A stretch of 7,174 bases of DNA from a bacterium (GCA_021798435.1 JAJZGN010000100.1:1-7174), one strand, 5' to 3'. Shown: positions 1 through 6,363, numbered from the stretch's first letter. The notes: a model not told the origin generated them from the sequence alone. A program made the numbers and translations.

Positions 1-1
1 A

Positions 2-199
2 CAACAGTTCGAGACCCACCTGGAATACCTGGAGCGGGCCCTGCGCGGCCTGCGGGCGAGCCCCCGCTCCCTGCGCCGGCTCACCGACCTCTTCGAGCTG
101 GCGCGGTACTCTCAGCACGAGGTCCGCCCCACAGATCGCAGCGCCGCGGAGACGGCGCTGGCCCAACTTCGGGACGAGCTCCGCTCCGCCCCGGGCTGA
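2..199 (+). CDS. C-terminal end of a DUF4129-like protein (partial, 5' end outside window)
   Basis: An open frame enters from the left edge and ends at TGA 197-199, giving 65 residues. The visible part is charged and helical, with no membrane segment. It includes LTDLFELARYSQHEV at about residues 28-42 of the fragment, followed by a helix ending LAQLRDEL. This pattern of 'LT-x-LFE-x-ARYS' followed by an acidic/alanine helix resembles the cytosolic C-terminal domain of DUF4129 proteins, which are often encoded beside MoxR and DUF58 genes; the downstream genes fit that. DUF4129 is found alone or fused to transglutaminase-like membrane proteins, and the missing N-terminus leaves that open. The assignment rests on motif resemblance and neighbourhood. 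There are 52 nt between its stop and the next ATG, the only real gap in this operon. Confidence 0.62.
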   Translation, partial: QQFETHLEYLERALRGLRASPRSLRRLTDLFELARYSQHEVRPTDRSAAETALAQLRDELRSAPG

Positions 200-200
200 G

Positions 201-242
201 GTCCCGGCCCCCGTATACTCCCGCCATGATGGGCGGCGGGAC
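201..242 (+). repeat. Nested inverted repeat around the internal promoter and start region
   Basis: GTCCCG (201-206) is complementary to CGGGAC (237-242). Inside it CCGCC (221-225) is complementary to GGCGG (232-236), with ATGATG (226-231) as the loop. The right arms are contiguous (232-242), while the left arms are separated by 207-220, which carries the TATACT box. RNA reading through from the upstream gene could fold into this stem. RNA starting at 226 would lack the left arms. The pairing is seen in the sequence; any function is inference. Confidence 0.35.
214..219 (+). promoter_or_regulatory. Candidate -10 box TATACT, possible leaderless promoter
   Basis: TATACT matches the TANNNT -10 consensus in otherwise very GC-rich DNA. 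It ends exactly 6 nt before ATG 226, so transcription would be expected to start at or next to that ATG. I see no convincing -35 element near 191-197 and no TG extension. It could drive the 169-aa gene, MoxR, DUF58 and the last membrane protein independently of the DUF4129-like gene. If it is active, RNA for the 252 start would have a leader of only about 26 nt. Confidence 0.4.
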
Positions 243-255
243 TCGCCGGAGATGA
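226..255 (+). other. Possible leaderless mini-ORF overlapping the next start
   Basis: ATG 226 opens a 9-residue frame (MMGGGTRRR) whose TGA stop (253-255) overlaps ATG 252 as ATGA. The 252 start has no usable Shine-Dalgarno: GGAG at 248-251 abuts the ATG with zero spacing. Translation of this mini-ORF, if leaderless, could deliver ribosomes to 252 by termination-reinitiation. So short a frame can easily arise by chance; it is listed because of its geometry with TATACT. Confidence 0.2.
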
Positions 256-761
256 GGGCGGCCCGGGTCTGGGCGGTGGTGCTGGCGGTGGCCGCCACCG
301 GCCTCGCCGCGGCGCTGGCCATCGGCCCCGCTGACCTTGGCGACCTCGCTTGGCGGTGGCTTCTGCTCTTCCTGGGTGGCCTCGGGGGAGCGCTGCTGGT
401 GGGCTGGCTGGCCGGGCTGGCCAAGTCCCCGGCTGGGGCCCGGCCGAGGCGGCGCAAGACCTCGCCGGGTCTCCCGACGAACCTCTTGTCGGTCCAGGAC
501 GCGGTCCGCTCCGGGGCGTCGAGCCGGGCCGATTTCGAGCGGGTGCTGCGACCGCTCCTGGCCGAGATCGCGGAGGACCGCTTCCTGGCGCTGGGCATCA
601 GCCCCGAACGTCAGCCGGAGGCCGCCAGGACCCGGGGAGGGGAGCTCGTCGCCGACCTCCTCCTGAGCCCCCGCCGGACGGTGTACGGGACGCGGCAGCC
701 GGGCCCCGGGCGCCCGGTGTTGGAGAGGCTGATGGCCGACCTTGAGGGGCTGCGCCGGTGA
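252..761 (+). CDS. Two-helix membrane protein of a MoxR/DUF58 operon
   Basis: This 169-aa protein has two hydrophobic segments at about residues 7-24 and 33-56, separated by a short loop (PADLGDLAWR). A basic stretch follows (PRRRK, about 65-69), so the rest should lie in the cytosol. The soluble part (about 78-169) contains DFERVLRPLLAEIAEDRF (about 94-111) and ends with a helix ERLMADLEGL. High-GC Gram-positive genomes often carry a small protein of this layout just before moxR, with an 'LRP-x-L-x-x-[LI]A-x-x-R' segment and a final 'L-x-x-L' helix. It has no experimentally defined function that I know of. It may anchor or regulate the ATPase encoded next. ATG 252 is chosen as the first start before helix 1; its ribosome site is poor. 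The gene ends in a 4-nt overlap with MoxR. Confidence 0.85.
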   Translation: MRAARVWAVVLAVAATGLAAALAIGPADLGDLAWRWLLLFLGGLGGALLVGWLAGLAKSPAGARPRRRKTSPGLPTNLLSVQDAVRSGASSRADFERVLRPLLAEIAEDRFLALGISPERQPEAARTRGGELVADLLLSPRRTVYGTRQPGPGRPVLERLMADLEGLRR

Positions 762-1738
762 GCGGGCTGGACGAGCTGCGGCGGCGCTCCGAGGCGGTCC
801 TGGATCAGGTGGAGCGGGCGGTGGTGGGCAAGCGGGCCGTCCTGGAGCTCGTGATGCTCGGAATCCTGGCCGACGGCCACGTCCTCCTGGAGGATTTCCC
901 CGGGCTGGCCAAGACCCTCATCGCGCGCTCCTTCGCCCGCTCGTGCGAGCTGAGCTTCTCCAGGATCCAGTTCACCCCCGACCTGATGCCCTCGGACATC
1001 ACCGGATCCTCGATCTTCAACCAGCGCAGCGGGGAGTTCGAGGTTCGGCCCGGGCCGATCTTCGCCAACCTGATCCTGGGCGACGAGATCAACCGCTCCA
1101 CCCCCAAGACCCAGGCGGCCCTCCTGGAGGCGATGCAGGAACGCCAGGTGACCATCGAGGGGGACACCCGGCCGCTTCCCCACCCCTTCCTAGTCCTGGC
1201 CACCCAGAATCCCATTGAGTACGAGGGCACCTATCCCCTTCCCGAGGCCCAGCTGGACCGGTTTCTGATGCGCATCTCGGTGGGGTACCCGGACCGCGAG
1301 GCCGAGCAGCTGATGCTGTCCCAGCGGCGCCGGCGCCACCGGGATGAGGCCGAGGTGGAGGTGGCGGTGGACCGGGAGGGGCTGCTGGCCATGCAGGCGG
1401 AGCTGGAGCAGGTGCATGTCGAGTCGGACATCGAGTTCTACATGGTCGACCTGGTCAACGCCACCCGGCAGCACCCCGGGGTCCAGGTGGGGGCGAGCCC
1501 CCGGGGCTCACTGGCCCTCTTCAAGCTCTCCAGGGCGCGGGCCGCCCTCTCCGGCCGCGACTACGTCACCCCGGACGACGTGAAGGCGGTGGCGGCCCCG
1601 GCCCTCAGCCACCGGCTGATTCTCCGCCCGGACCTCTGGGTTCAGCGGGTGCGCCCGGAGGATGTCGTGGAGGAGTGCCTCCGCCAGGTCCCCACCCCCG
1701 CCACCATCCACCCGCGCTTCACCCCCGCACCCGGTTAG
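758..1738 (+). CDS. MoxR-family AAA+ ATPase
   Basis: This 326-aa protein is the normal length for a MoxR ATPase and shows its landmarks in order. The Walker A region is EDFPGLAKT (45-53). Walker B is LILGDEINRS (105-114), followed by the MoxR-typical PKTQAALLEAMQE. Sensor 1 is ATQNP (148-152). The arginine-finger segment is QLDRF (165-169), and sensor 2 is GASPRGS (245-251), followed by the C-terminal helical lid. MoxR proteins are cytosolic ring ATPases that act as chaperones with partner proteins, often of the von Willebrand/DUF58 type. In the P-loop, the first and last glycines of the classic GxxxxGK pattern are D46 and A51, while K52 and T53 remain; similar 'GLAKT' forms occur in this family. 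The start is GTG 758 (GTGA overlap with the previous stop), with GAGGGG at 744-749 as Shine-Dalgarno. The stop TAG is shared with the DUF58 start as TAGTG. Confidence 0.96.
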   Translation: MSGLDELRRRSEAVLDQVERAVVGKRAVLELVMLGILADGHVLLEDFPGLAKTLIARSFARSCELSFSRIQFTPDLMPSDITGSSIFNQRSGEFEVRPGPIFANLILGDEINRSTPKTQAALLEAMQERQVTIEGDTRPLPHPFLVLATQNPIEYEGTYPLPEAQLDRFLMRISVGYPDREAEQLMLSQRRRRHRDEAEVEVAVDREGLLAMQAELEQVHVESDIEFYMVDLVNATRQHPGVQVGASPRGSLALFKLSRARAALSGRDYVTPDDVKAVAAPALSHRLILRPDLWVQRVRPEDVVEECLRQVPTPATIHPRFTPAPG

Positions 1739-2997
1739 TGAGCCCCAGGGCGCACCCCAGGCTCCTGGGCTACGGCGCGGCCACCGCCGCCCTGGTTCTG
1801 GTGGGGGTCGCCCTGTCCAGCCCGGCGGTGGTGGCGCTGGCCGCCCCCTTCGCCCTGTGGCTGGCGGCCGGGGCGGCCCTGGTCCGGCGGCCCCGACTTT
1901 CGGCGGCCGTATCCTTGGAGCCCTCCCGTTCCGCCGAGGGCCAGGAGGTGACGTGCCGGGCCCAGTTCCAAGACGCCGATGCGTCCTGGCTGGAGCTGGA
2001 GCTGCCCCTCCCGGAGGGGCTCAGCGCTTCCACAGGACGCCTTCGACTTCGGGTCCGGGGCGACCGCCAGGCTGAGCTTCGCTTCCGCTGCGGGCGCTGG
2101 GGCGCTTACCGCCTGGGGCCGGTCCGGGCCCGCGCCCAGGACTCCTTGGGGCTTTTCTCCTATGAGATCTCCCTCGGCCAGCCCCTCCCGCTCCGGGTCT
2201 ACCCCTCCTGGTCCCGGCTCCGCCAGCTGGTCCCGCCGCGCCGCACCCAGGTGTTCTTCGGCAACCGGATCGCCCGCCAGTCAGGGGACGGAATCGAGTT
2301 CTCCGAGGTCCGCCAGTTCCTCCCTGGCGACCTGGTGCGGAGGATCAACTGGCGGGTCACGGCCCGAACGGGGGTCCCCCACGTGAACCGGCTGCACCTG
2401 GAGCGCAACTCGGACGTGATCCTCTTCGTGGACAGCTTCACCGAGGTGGGTGAGGGTCGCGACACCGTGCTCAGCTTGGCGGTCCGGGCCGGCTCGGCGC
2501 TGGCCGAGGGCCATCTCCGCCACCGCGACCGCGTGGGGGTGGTTGGCTTCGGTGGCCTGGTGCGCTGGCTCGACCCGGGCCTGGGGCCGCGGCACCTGTA
2601 CCGGGTGGTGGAGGCGCTCCTGGACACCGACGTGGTCACCTCCTACGCCTGGCGGGACCTGGAGGTGCTCCCACCCCGGGTGCTTCCCGCGGCGGCGATG
2701 GTGGTGGCGCTCACCCCGCTCCTGGACCCCCGGAGCCTGGGAGCGCTCGCCGACCTCCACCACAGGGGCTTCGACCTCCTGGTGCTCGAGATCGCCCCCG
2801 AGAAGCTGGTGGGGACGCCGCTGCGCCGGGCCGACCCCCTTGCCATTCGCGTCTGGCGGGCCCAGCGGGAGGCCCGGCGTCACCGGCTACAGCGTCAGGG
2901 AGTTTCCGTGGTGGAGTGGCCGCCCGACCGGCCCCTGGAGGTGGTTCTGGCTGCGGCCAGGGAGTACCGGCGATCCGCCCGGCCCGTGCTGCGCTGA
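1738..2997 (+). CDS. DUF58-family membrane-anchored protein (vWA-like), MoxR partner
   Basis: From GTG 1738 the protein has 419 residues, typical for DUF58. Two hydrophobic segments (about 11-28 and 30-49) form an N-terminal hairpin. A beta-rich extended domain with the RCGRWGAYRLGPV segment (about 117-129) follows. The DUF58 signature is at about 182-210: GDGIEFSEVRQFLPGD, then RRINWRVTAR. After it comes a vWA-like fold beginning DVILFVDSF (about 226-234). The metal-site motif DxSxS of true vWA domains is degenerate here (D231-S-F-T-E235), so metal binding is uncertain. The frame is open upstream to 1675, but the GTG at 1738 overlaps the MoxR stop (TAGTG), no good ribosome site precedes 1675, and the extra 21 residues are Pro/His-rich translation of MoxR's own C-terminal codons. 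The partner is expected to be the preceding ATPase. The exact function of this family is not settled. Confidence 0.93.
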   Translation: MSPRAHPRLLGYGAATAALVLVGVALSSPAVVALAAPFALWLAAGAALVRRPRLSAAVSLEPSRSAEGQEVTCRAQFQDADASWLELELPLPEGLSASTGRLRLRVRGDRQAELRFRCGRWGAYRLGPVRARAQDSLGLFSYEISLGQPLPLRVYPSWSRLRQLVPPRRTQVFFGNRIARQSGDGIEFSEVRQFLPGDLVRRINWRVTARTGVPHVNRLHLERNSDVILFVDSFTEVGEGRDTVLSLAVRAGSALAEGHLRHRDRVGVVGFGGLVRWLDPGLGPRHLYRVVEALLDTDVVTSYAWRDLEVLPPRVLPAAAMVVALTPLLDPRSLGALADLHHRGFDLLVLEIAPEKLVGTPLRRADPLAIRVWRAQREARRHRLQRQGVSVVEWPPDRPLEVVLAAAREYRRSARPVLR

Positions 2998-3500
2998 TCG
3001 CCGCGGCCGCTGCCGCCGCCCTGGGGGCACCATCGCTCTGGTACGTGGCCTCCCGAGGCGGGGGGCTTCCGCTGGCCTGGTTGCTGCCGATCACCGCCCT
3101 GGGACTCCTGGCCCTGCTGGCAGGGGGCCTGAGCGGCAATCCGGGCCTTGCCGCCTGCGCCCCTTTCCTCCTCGGCGGACCGGTGGCGCTCACCCTCTGG
3201 GATGAGGGGCCGGCGCCCCTGGCGGTCCCTCTCGGCGTCTCCATCCTGCTGGCCACCGAGCTCGCCTTTCTGGCTGCCGACCTCGCCCGCAAGGGGAGAT
3301 CGGAACCATCCGCGCTGACCGCACGGGCGCTGAGGACTGGCGCCATGGCGCTGGCCGGAGCGGCAGGCTCAGCGGTGGTCCTGGGGATCGGAGGGGTGCC
3401 CGCCTCCGGGGGCCTGGACCTCACCATCCTCGGCGTCGGCTCCGCGCTGCTCCTGGTGCTGGGGGTGGGGCTGGTGGCCCGGGGCCGCCTCCGGGTCTGA
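2994..3500 (+). CDS. Small multi-pass membrane protein closing the MoxR operon
   Basis: I do not recognise a named family. From position 2994 the protein has 168 residues and about five or six hydrophobic stretches: roughly 2-19, 25-46, 52-68, 75-96, 117-135 and 143-161. A short basic loop (ARKGRSE, about 98-104) is likely cytosolic, and the tail (RGRLRV) is basic. The start is uncertain. GTG 2916 is the first conventional start but would overlap DUF58 by 82 nt, and codons between 2916 and 2993 show markedly weaker third-position G/C than those after 2994. CTG 2994 would give a 4-nt CTGA overlap like the other junctions. GTG 3045 is a conventional alternative that loses most of helix 1. The co-directional overlap suggests it acts in the membrane with the DUF58 protein. 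Its stop lies in the palindrome shared with the convergent gene. Confidence 0.75.
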   Translation: MIAAAAAAALGAPSLWYVASRGGGLPLAWLLPITALGLLALLAGGLSGNPGLAACAPFLLGGPVALTLWDEGPAPLAVPLGVSILLATELAFLAADLARKGRSEPSALTARALRTGAMALAGAAGSAVVLGIGGVPASGGLDLTILGVGSALLLVLGVGLVARGRLRV

Positions 3501-3512
3501 CCGGTCAGACCC
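3493..3512. terminator. Perfect 20-bp palindrome at convergent gene ends, candidate bidirectional terminator
   Basis: GGGTCTGACC is followed directly by its exact reverse complement GGTCAGACCC. As RNA from either strand it can form an 8-bp stem (GGGTCTGA with TCAGACCC) closed by a CCGG tetraloop. The + gene's TGA (3498-3500) and the - gene's TGA (complement of 3505-3507) occupy mirror positions, so both genes end GTC TGA. There is no U-tract on either side. It may act as an intrinsic terminator without a tail, a stabilising 3' hairpin, or a protein site. Confidence 0.55.
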
Positions 3513-4851
3513 CTCGCGGACGGCGGCGGCGCACCGGGGCCAGGGCCCCGAGTCCGGGAAGGGCTGACGCGTCGCCCACCAGGACCGTGGTCATCCTGGT
3601 CGGGGCCAAGTACTTTCGGGCGGCCTCCATCACGTCCTCGGCCGTGCAGCGCTCCAGCTCCATCTGGTATTGCTCCAGGTAGCGGTGGTCGAGGCCCAGG
3701 CCCCGGACCTGGGCCAGCGCCGAGGCCAGTCCGGCCTGGGTTTGGAGGGTCACCAGCCGGGCTCCCTCCAGATAGCTCCTGGTGGTCGCGAGCTCGTCCG
3801 GCGGCACCGCGACCGTGGCCAGCCGGGCCAGCTCGTGCCGGAGCTCGGCGAGGGCGGCGGCGGTAACCTCGGTGCGGACCTCCATGGACGCGCTGGCGAG
3901 CCCGTCCCGGCCGTGGGACTCCACCCTCGCGTGGGGGCTGTAGGTGTATCCCTTGTCCTCCCGCAGGTTGGCCATCATCCGGGAAGTGAATCCGCCGCCC
4001 AGGACCGCGGTGGCCAGGCTGAAGGCGATGTGGCCGGGCTCACCCAGTGTGGGCCCGCTGGAGGCGGCGACCACCACGGTCTGCACAGATCCGGGACGCT
4101 CCAGGAAGAGAAGGTCCGCGTGGATCGTGGCGCGCACCCGGGGCGCCTTCCATCCCCTCCGCGGCCCGTCCCATGCAGAGAAGGCGGCGCGCACCCGCCG
4201 CAGGGTTGCGCGCGGATCGACGTCCCCGACCACGGTGATCTGGGCCGCCGAGGGGGTGAAGGTCCGGCGGTGCAGCTCCTGCAACGCTTGCCGTCCGGTC
4301 CGGGCCACCTCTCCCTCGGTGGGCTCCCGACGGCCGTATGGGTGCCTCCCGTAGACCAGCTCGCCGAGCGCCTCATGAGCCGGGAAGTGGGGGGTGGCGC
4401 GCGCGCTCCGGAGCCCCTCGACGAGCTTGGCCCTCTCGATCAGGAGGTCGTCCCGCGGGAACTCCGGCCCCCGGACCAGGGCCGCCACCAGCTGATAGAG
4501 CTCGGACTCCGCCTCGGAGAGCGCCGCGGCCGAGATCGTCAGGCGATCGAGATCCTGGTGGACCTGGAGGGCCCCGCCGAGATCCTGAAGCCGCTCCGCC
4601 AGCTGCTCCTGGTCCAACTCCCGGGTCCCGAGGGGGATGCCCATGCTCAGCAGTTCGGCCACCGCCGCGCTCTCCCCCGCGGCCGAGCCGGCGGGCACCG
4701 ATACGCGGAGCTCGACCCTGGGCACGGTGCGCCGGGGAACCACCATCACCTCGGCGCCGTTGGCCAGCAATGAGCGGTGCACCCGCCCGAGGCGCAGGTT
4801 GGGGACGGCCCCGGGCTGCGGGATGCCTTCGCTCGACCCTGCGCCGGTCAC
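3505..4851 (-). CDS. M16 family peptidase-like protein, non-catalytic subunit
   Basis: This 448-aa protein has the two-domain layout of M16B proteins. The N-terminal half begins with the usual strand (HRSLLANGAEVMVVPR, about 25-40), and each half carries a VVGD or VLVGD segment (207-210 and 423-426). Where active members have HxxEH, the aligned stretch here is E66-L-L-S-M70, followed by GT, so the zinc ligands and catalytic Glu are absent. The C-terminal half keeps GGGFTSRMMANLREDKGYTYS (285-305), with R297 and Y302 matching the Arg/Tyr substrate-binding motif that non-catalytic M16B subunits supply to their partner. The GTG start (complement of 4849-4851) overlaps the upstream M16 stop as GTGA, with GGGGGGA about 7 nt upstream as a weak ribosome site. 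It probably forms a heterodimer with the product of 4848-6149. No signal peptide or membrane segment is seen, so a cytosolic location is likely. Confidence 0.9.
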   Translation of the reverse strand: MTGAGSSEGIPQPGAVPNLRLGRVHRSLLANGAEVMVVPRRTVPRVELRVSVPAGSAAGESAAVAELLSMGIPLGTRELDQEQLAERLQDLGGALQVHQDLDRLTISAAALSEAESELYQLVAALVRGPEFPRDDLLIERAKLVEGLRSARATPHFPAHEALGELVYGRHPYGRREPTEGEVARTGRQALQELHRRTFTPSAAQITVVGDVDPRATLRRVRAAFSAWDGPRRGWKAPRVRATIHADLLFLERPGSVQTVVVAASSGPTLGEPGHIAFSLATAVLGGGFTSRMMANLREDKGYTYSPHARVESHGRDGLASASMEVRTEVTAAALAELRHELARLATVAVPPDELATTRSYLEGARLVTLQTQAGLASALAQVRGLGLDHRYLEQYQMELERCTAEDVMEAARKYLAPTRMTTVLVGDASALPGLGALAPVRRRRPRGV

Positions 4852-6149
4852 CGTCCGGTCCCCCCGGCGCCCGGCAGCCAGTGCAGGACCGTGGAGTGCT
4901 CGGGCAGAAGCCAGCGGCCGGCGGCTTCCGCGACTTGAGCCGGGGTGACCTCGGCGAAGCGCTGGGGCAGCTGGTCGACCAGCTCGGGCTGGCGGTGGAC
5001 GGCGGCCATGACCCCCAGGGTGGTCAACCGGCCCAGCCGGCTGTCGGTCGTGGCATGATGGCGCGCCAGCTCGCGGCGGCGGGCCCGGCGCAGCTCCTCC
5101 TCGCTTGGCCCCTCGGCGACGAGGCGGGCCAGCTCTTGGTCCAGGGCCAGCACGGCATCCCCGGTCTCCACCCCCTCCCTGGGGGTGGCCTCAAAGGTGA
5201 ACAGGGCGGGCCCCCGGAATTCGAAGGAGTCCCCGATCGGGTAGAGCGGACCGCCGGCCACGTGCAGCAGCACCTCCCTCTCGCGGACCAGGGTGCGCTG
5301 GAGCCAGGAGGCCCGGCCGTCGGTGAGGATCCGCGCCGCCAACGCCAGGGGCAGGTGGTCTTCGGACCCGAAGGGAGCGGTGGGATATCCGACCGCCACC
5401 TGTGGAGTGGGGGCCAACGGGTCCAGGTGCCGATGCTCACGGCGGCCGGCCGGCAGCGGCTCCGCCAGGTCCGGCTCGGGCGGCTCGGGGCGGGGCGCTA
5501 TGGGACCGAAATGACGCTCCACCAGTTGGAGGGCCGCACCGGGGTCGAAGTCGCCCACCAGCACCAGAGAGGCGTTGCCGGGTCCGTACCAGCTCCGGTA
5601 GAACTCCACCGCGTCGTCGACCGAGGCGGCCTCCAGGTCCGCAAACTCCCCGTAGAAGTTGTGGTTGTTGGGGAAGCGGGCGAAGGCATGCTGGGCCAGC
5701 CAGAGCCATGAGAACCCGCCATAGGGCTGGTTCAGGACGTTCACCCTGACCTCCTCCTCGACCACTTGGAGCTGGTTGCGAAGGGTCCCGGCGTTGATGT
5801 CCAGCCGCCCCATTCGTTCCGCCTCCAGGAAGAGTGCCATCTCCAGGGCGGAAGTCGGCAGGATCTCGAAGTAGGCGGTGTAGTCGTGGCGGGTGAAGCC
5901 GTTGAGCAGGCCACCCGCGGAATTGATGAGGTTCCCGAACTGCGGCTTGGGCACCTTGGTGGTGCCCTGGAACATGAGGTGCTCGAACAGATGGGCGAAG
6001 CCGGTGCGCCCTTCGGGCTCGAGGCGGAAGCCCACCCGGTAGAACACCCCCACCCCCACGGTGGGCGATGACCGCTCCGGGCTCATCACCACCTCCAGGC
6101 CGTTCTCGAGGTGGGCGGTGGTGACTGCGGTCGCGGCCCCGGAATTCAC
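4848..6149 (-). CDS. M16 family zinc metallopeptidase, catalytic subunit
   Basis: This 433-aa protein matches the usual length for single-unit M16B peptidases. The inverted zinc motif is intact: H53-L-F-E56-H57 in GFAHLFEHLMFQGT. The third ligand is expected at E133 in QVVEEEVR, 76 residues after H57, as the family requires. Other family features are the N-terminal strand AHLENGLEVVMSP (12-24), GGLLNGFTRHDYTAYFEILP (79-98), and SLVLVGDFDP (194-203) at the end of the first half. The second half (about 245-430) is the degenerate homologous domain and lacks a clear R/Y motif, which the next gene carries. M16 enzymes enclose and cleave peptides or extended segments; the natural substrate here is unknown. 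There is no obvious signal peptide. The start is GTG 6149, the only start before the first strand. It has no usable Shine-Dalgarno but sits 6 nt after a TACGAT box, suggesting leaderless translation. Confidence 0.94.
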   Translation of the reverse strand: MNSGAATAVTTAHLENGLEVVMSPERSSPTVGVGVFYRVGFRLEPEGRTGFAHLFEHLMFQGTTKVPKPQFGNLINSAGGLLNGFTRHDYTAYFEILPTSALEMALFLEAERMGRLDINAGTLRNQLQVVEEEVRVNVLNQPYGGFSWLWLAQHAFARFPNNHNFYGEFADLEAASVDDAVEFYRSWYGPGNASLVLVGDFDPGAALQLVERHFGPIAPRPEPPEPDLAEPLPAGRREHRHLDPLAPTPQVAVGYPTAPFGSEDHLPLALAARILTDGRASWLQRTLVREREVLLHVAGGPLYPIGDSFEFRGPALFTFEATPREGVETGDAVLALDQELARLVAEGPSEEELRRARRRELARHHATTDSRLGRLTTLGVMAAVHRQPELVDQLPQRFAEVTPAQVAEAAGRWLLPEHSTVLHWLPGAGGTGR

Positions 6150-6155
6150 CTCGGC

Positions 6156-6161
6156 ATCGTA
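6156..6161 (-). promoter_or_regulatory. Candidate -10 box TACGAT for the M16 operon (leaderless)
   Basis: On the - strand TACGAT fits TANNNT and is followed by exactly 6 nt (GCCGAG) before the GTG start at 6149, so RNA would begin at the start codon. The lack of a normally spaced Shine-Dalgarno supports this reading. No clear -35 is visible; upstream lies a C-run/G-run inverted repeat. An overlapping ATG inside the box (complement of 6155-6157) opens only a three-codon frame. Confidence 0.5.
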
Positions 6162-6174
6162 GCAACCGAGGCTG

Positions 6175-6196
6175 CCCCCACTTCGCCCGCTGGGGG
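6175..6196. repeat. Inverted repeat CCCCCA / TGGGGG upstream of the M16 promoter
   Basis: CCCCCA (6175-6180) and TGGGGG (6191-6196) are perfect complements separated by 10 nt. For the - strand promoter this is about 26 to 47 bp upstream of the inferred start, over the -35 region. It could be an operator or a chance pairing in G/C-rich sequence. Confidence 0.25.
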
Positions 6197-6290
6197 AGTC
6201 GCCCTGGGGTGGGGAGCGCGAGCTTCCGAGCCCCGGCGAGGGCGGGAACCACTCAGCCCGGTCGACTCCCCATCGCCAACTTGAAGATTC

Positions 6291-6316
6291 GGTGACGGCC
6301 TGGTGACAAGGCCTTG
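6291..6316. repeat. Tandem GGTGAC copies and a CAAGGCCTTG palindrome in the divergent intergenic region
   Basis: GGTGAC occurs at 6291-6296 and 6302-6307, 11 bp apart (about one helical turn). It is followed by the perfect 10-bp palindrome CAAGGCCTTG (6307-6316). GGCCT (6297-6301) and AGGCC (6309-6313) also form a 5-bp inverted repeat around the second copy. The location between divergent genes fits an operator. No regulator family is recognised. Confidence 0.3.
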
Positions 6317-6357
6317 AACAGTTGTATCTCGAGCCTTACGGGATGTCGCGGAGGGTC

Positions 6358-6363
6358 TATGGT
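6358..6363 (+). promoter_or_regulatory. Weak candidate -10 box TATGGT for the surface-protein gene
   Basis: TATGGT is the only TANNNT match that I found on the + strand between 6281 and 6435. It would give a start near 6370 and a leader of about 66 nt. The best upstream match, TTACGG at 6336-6341 with a 16-nt spacer, is a poor -35. TTGAAC at 6314-6319 looks more like a -35 but has only TACGGG at a 17-nt spacing. The promoter is therefore unsettled. Confidence 0.25.

Noticed and set aside
611..1183. - strand open frame antisense to the 169-aa gene and MoxR
   Set aside because: It mirrors MoxR codons; MoxR has unmistakable AAA+ motifs over the same bases.
1675..1737. Upstream extension of the DUF58 frame
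   Set aside because: The extra residues are a Pro/His-rich reading of MoxR's last codons. GTG 1738 overlaps the MoxR stop and is directly followed by the expected helical hairpin.
3670..4773. + strand open frame (367 codons) antisense to the non-catalytic M16 gene
   Set aside because: Low-complexity translation with no recognisable motif, fully covered by a gene with strong family landmarks on the other strand.
4338..5711. Long + strand open frame (457 codons) antisense to both M16 genes
   Set aside because: It spans two well-supported - strand genes, and its translation is rich in Arg, Pro and Gly with no domain or start signal. Long antisense frames are expected in GC-rich coding DNA.
5437..6252. 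- strand frame of 271 codons overlapping the catalytic M16 gene
   Set aside because: It is an alternative frame on the same strand; the M16 frame carries HxxEH and the full family pattern, while this one is Arg/Gly/Pro-rich.
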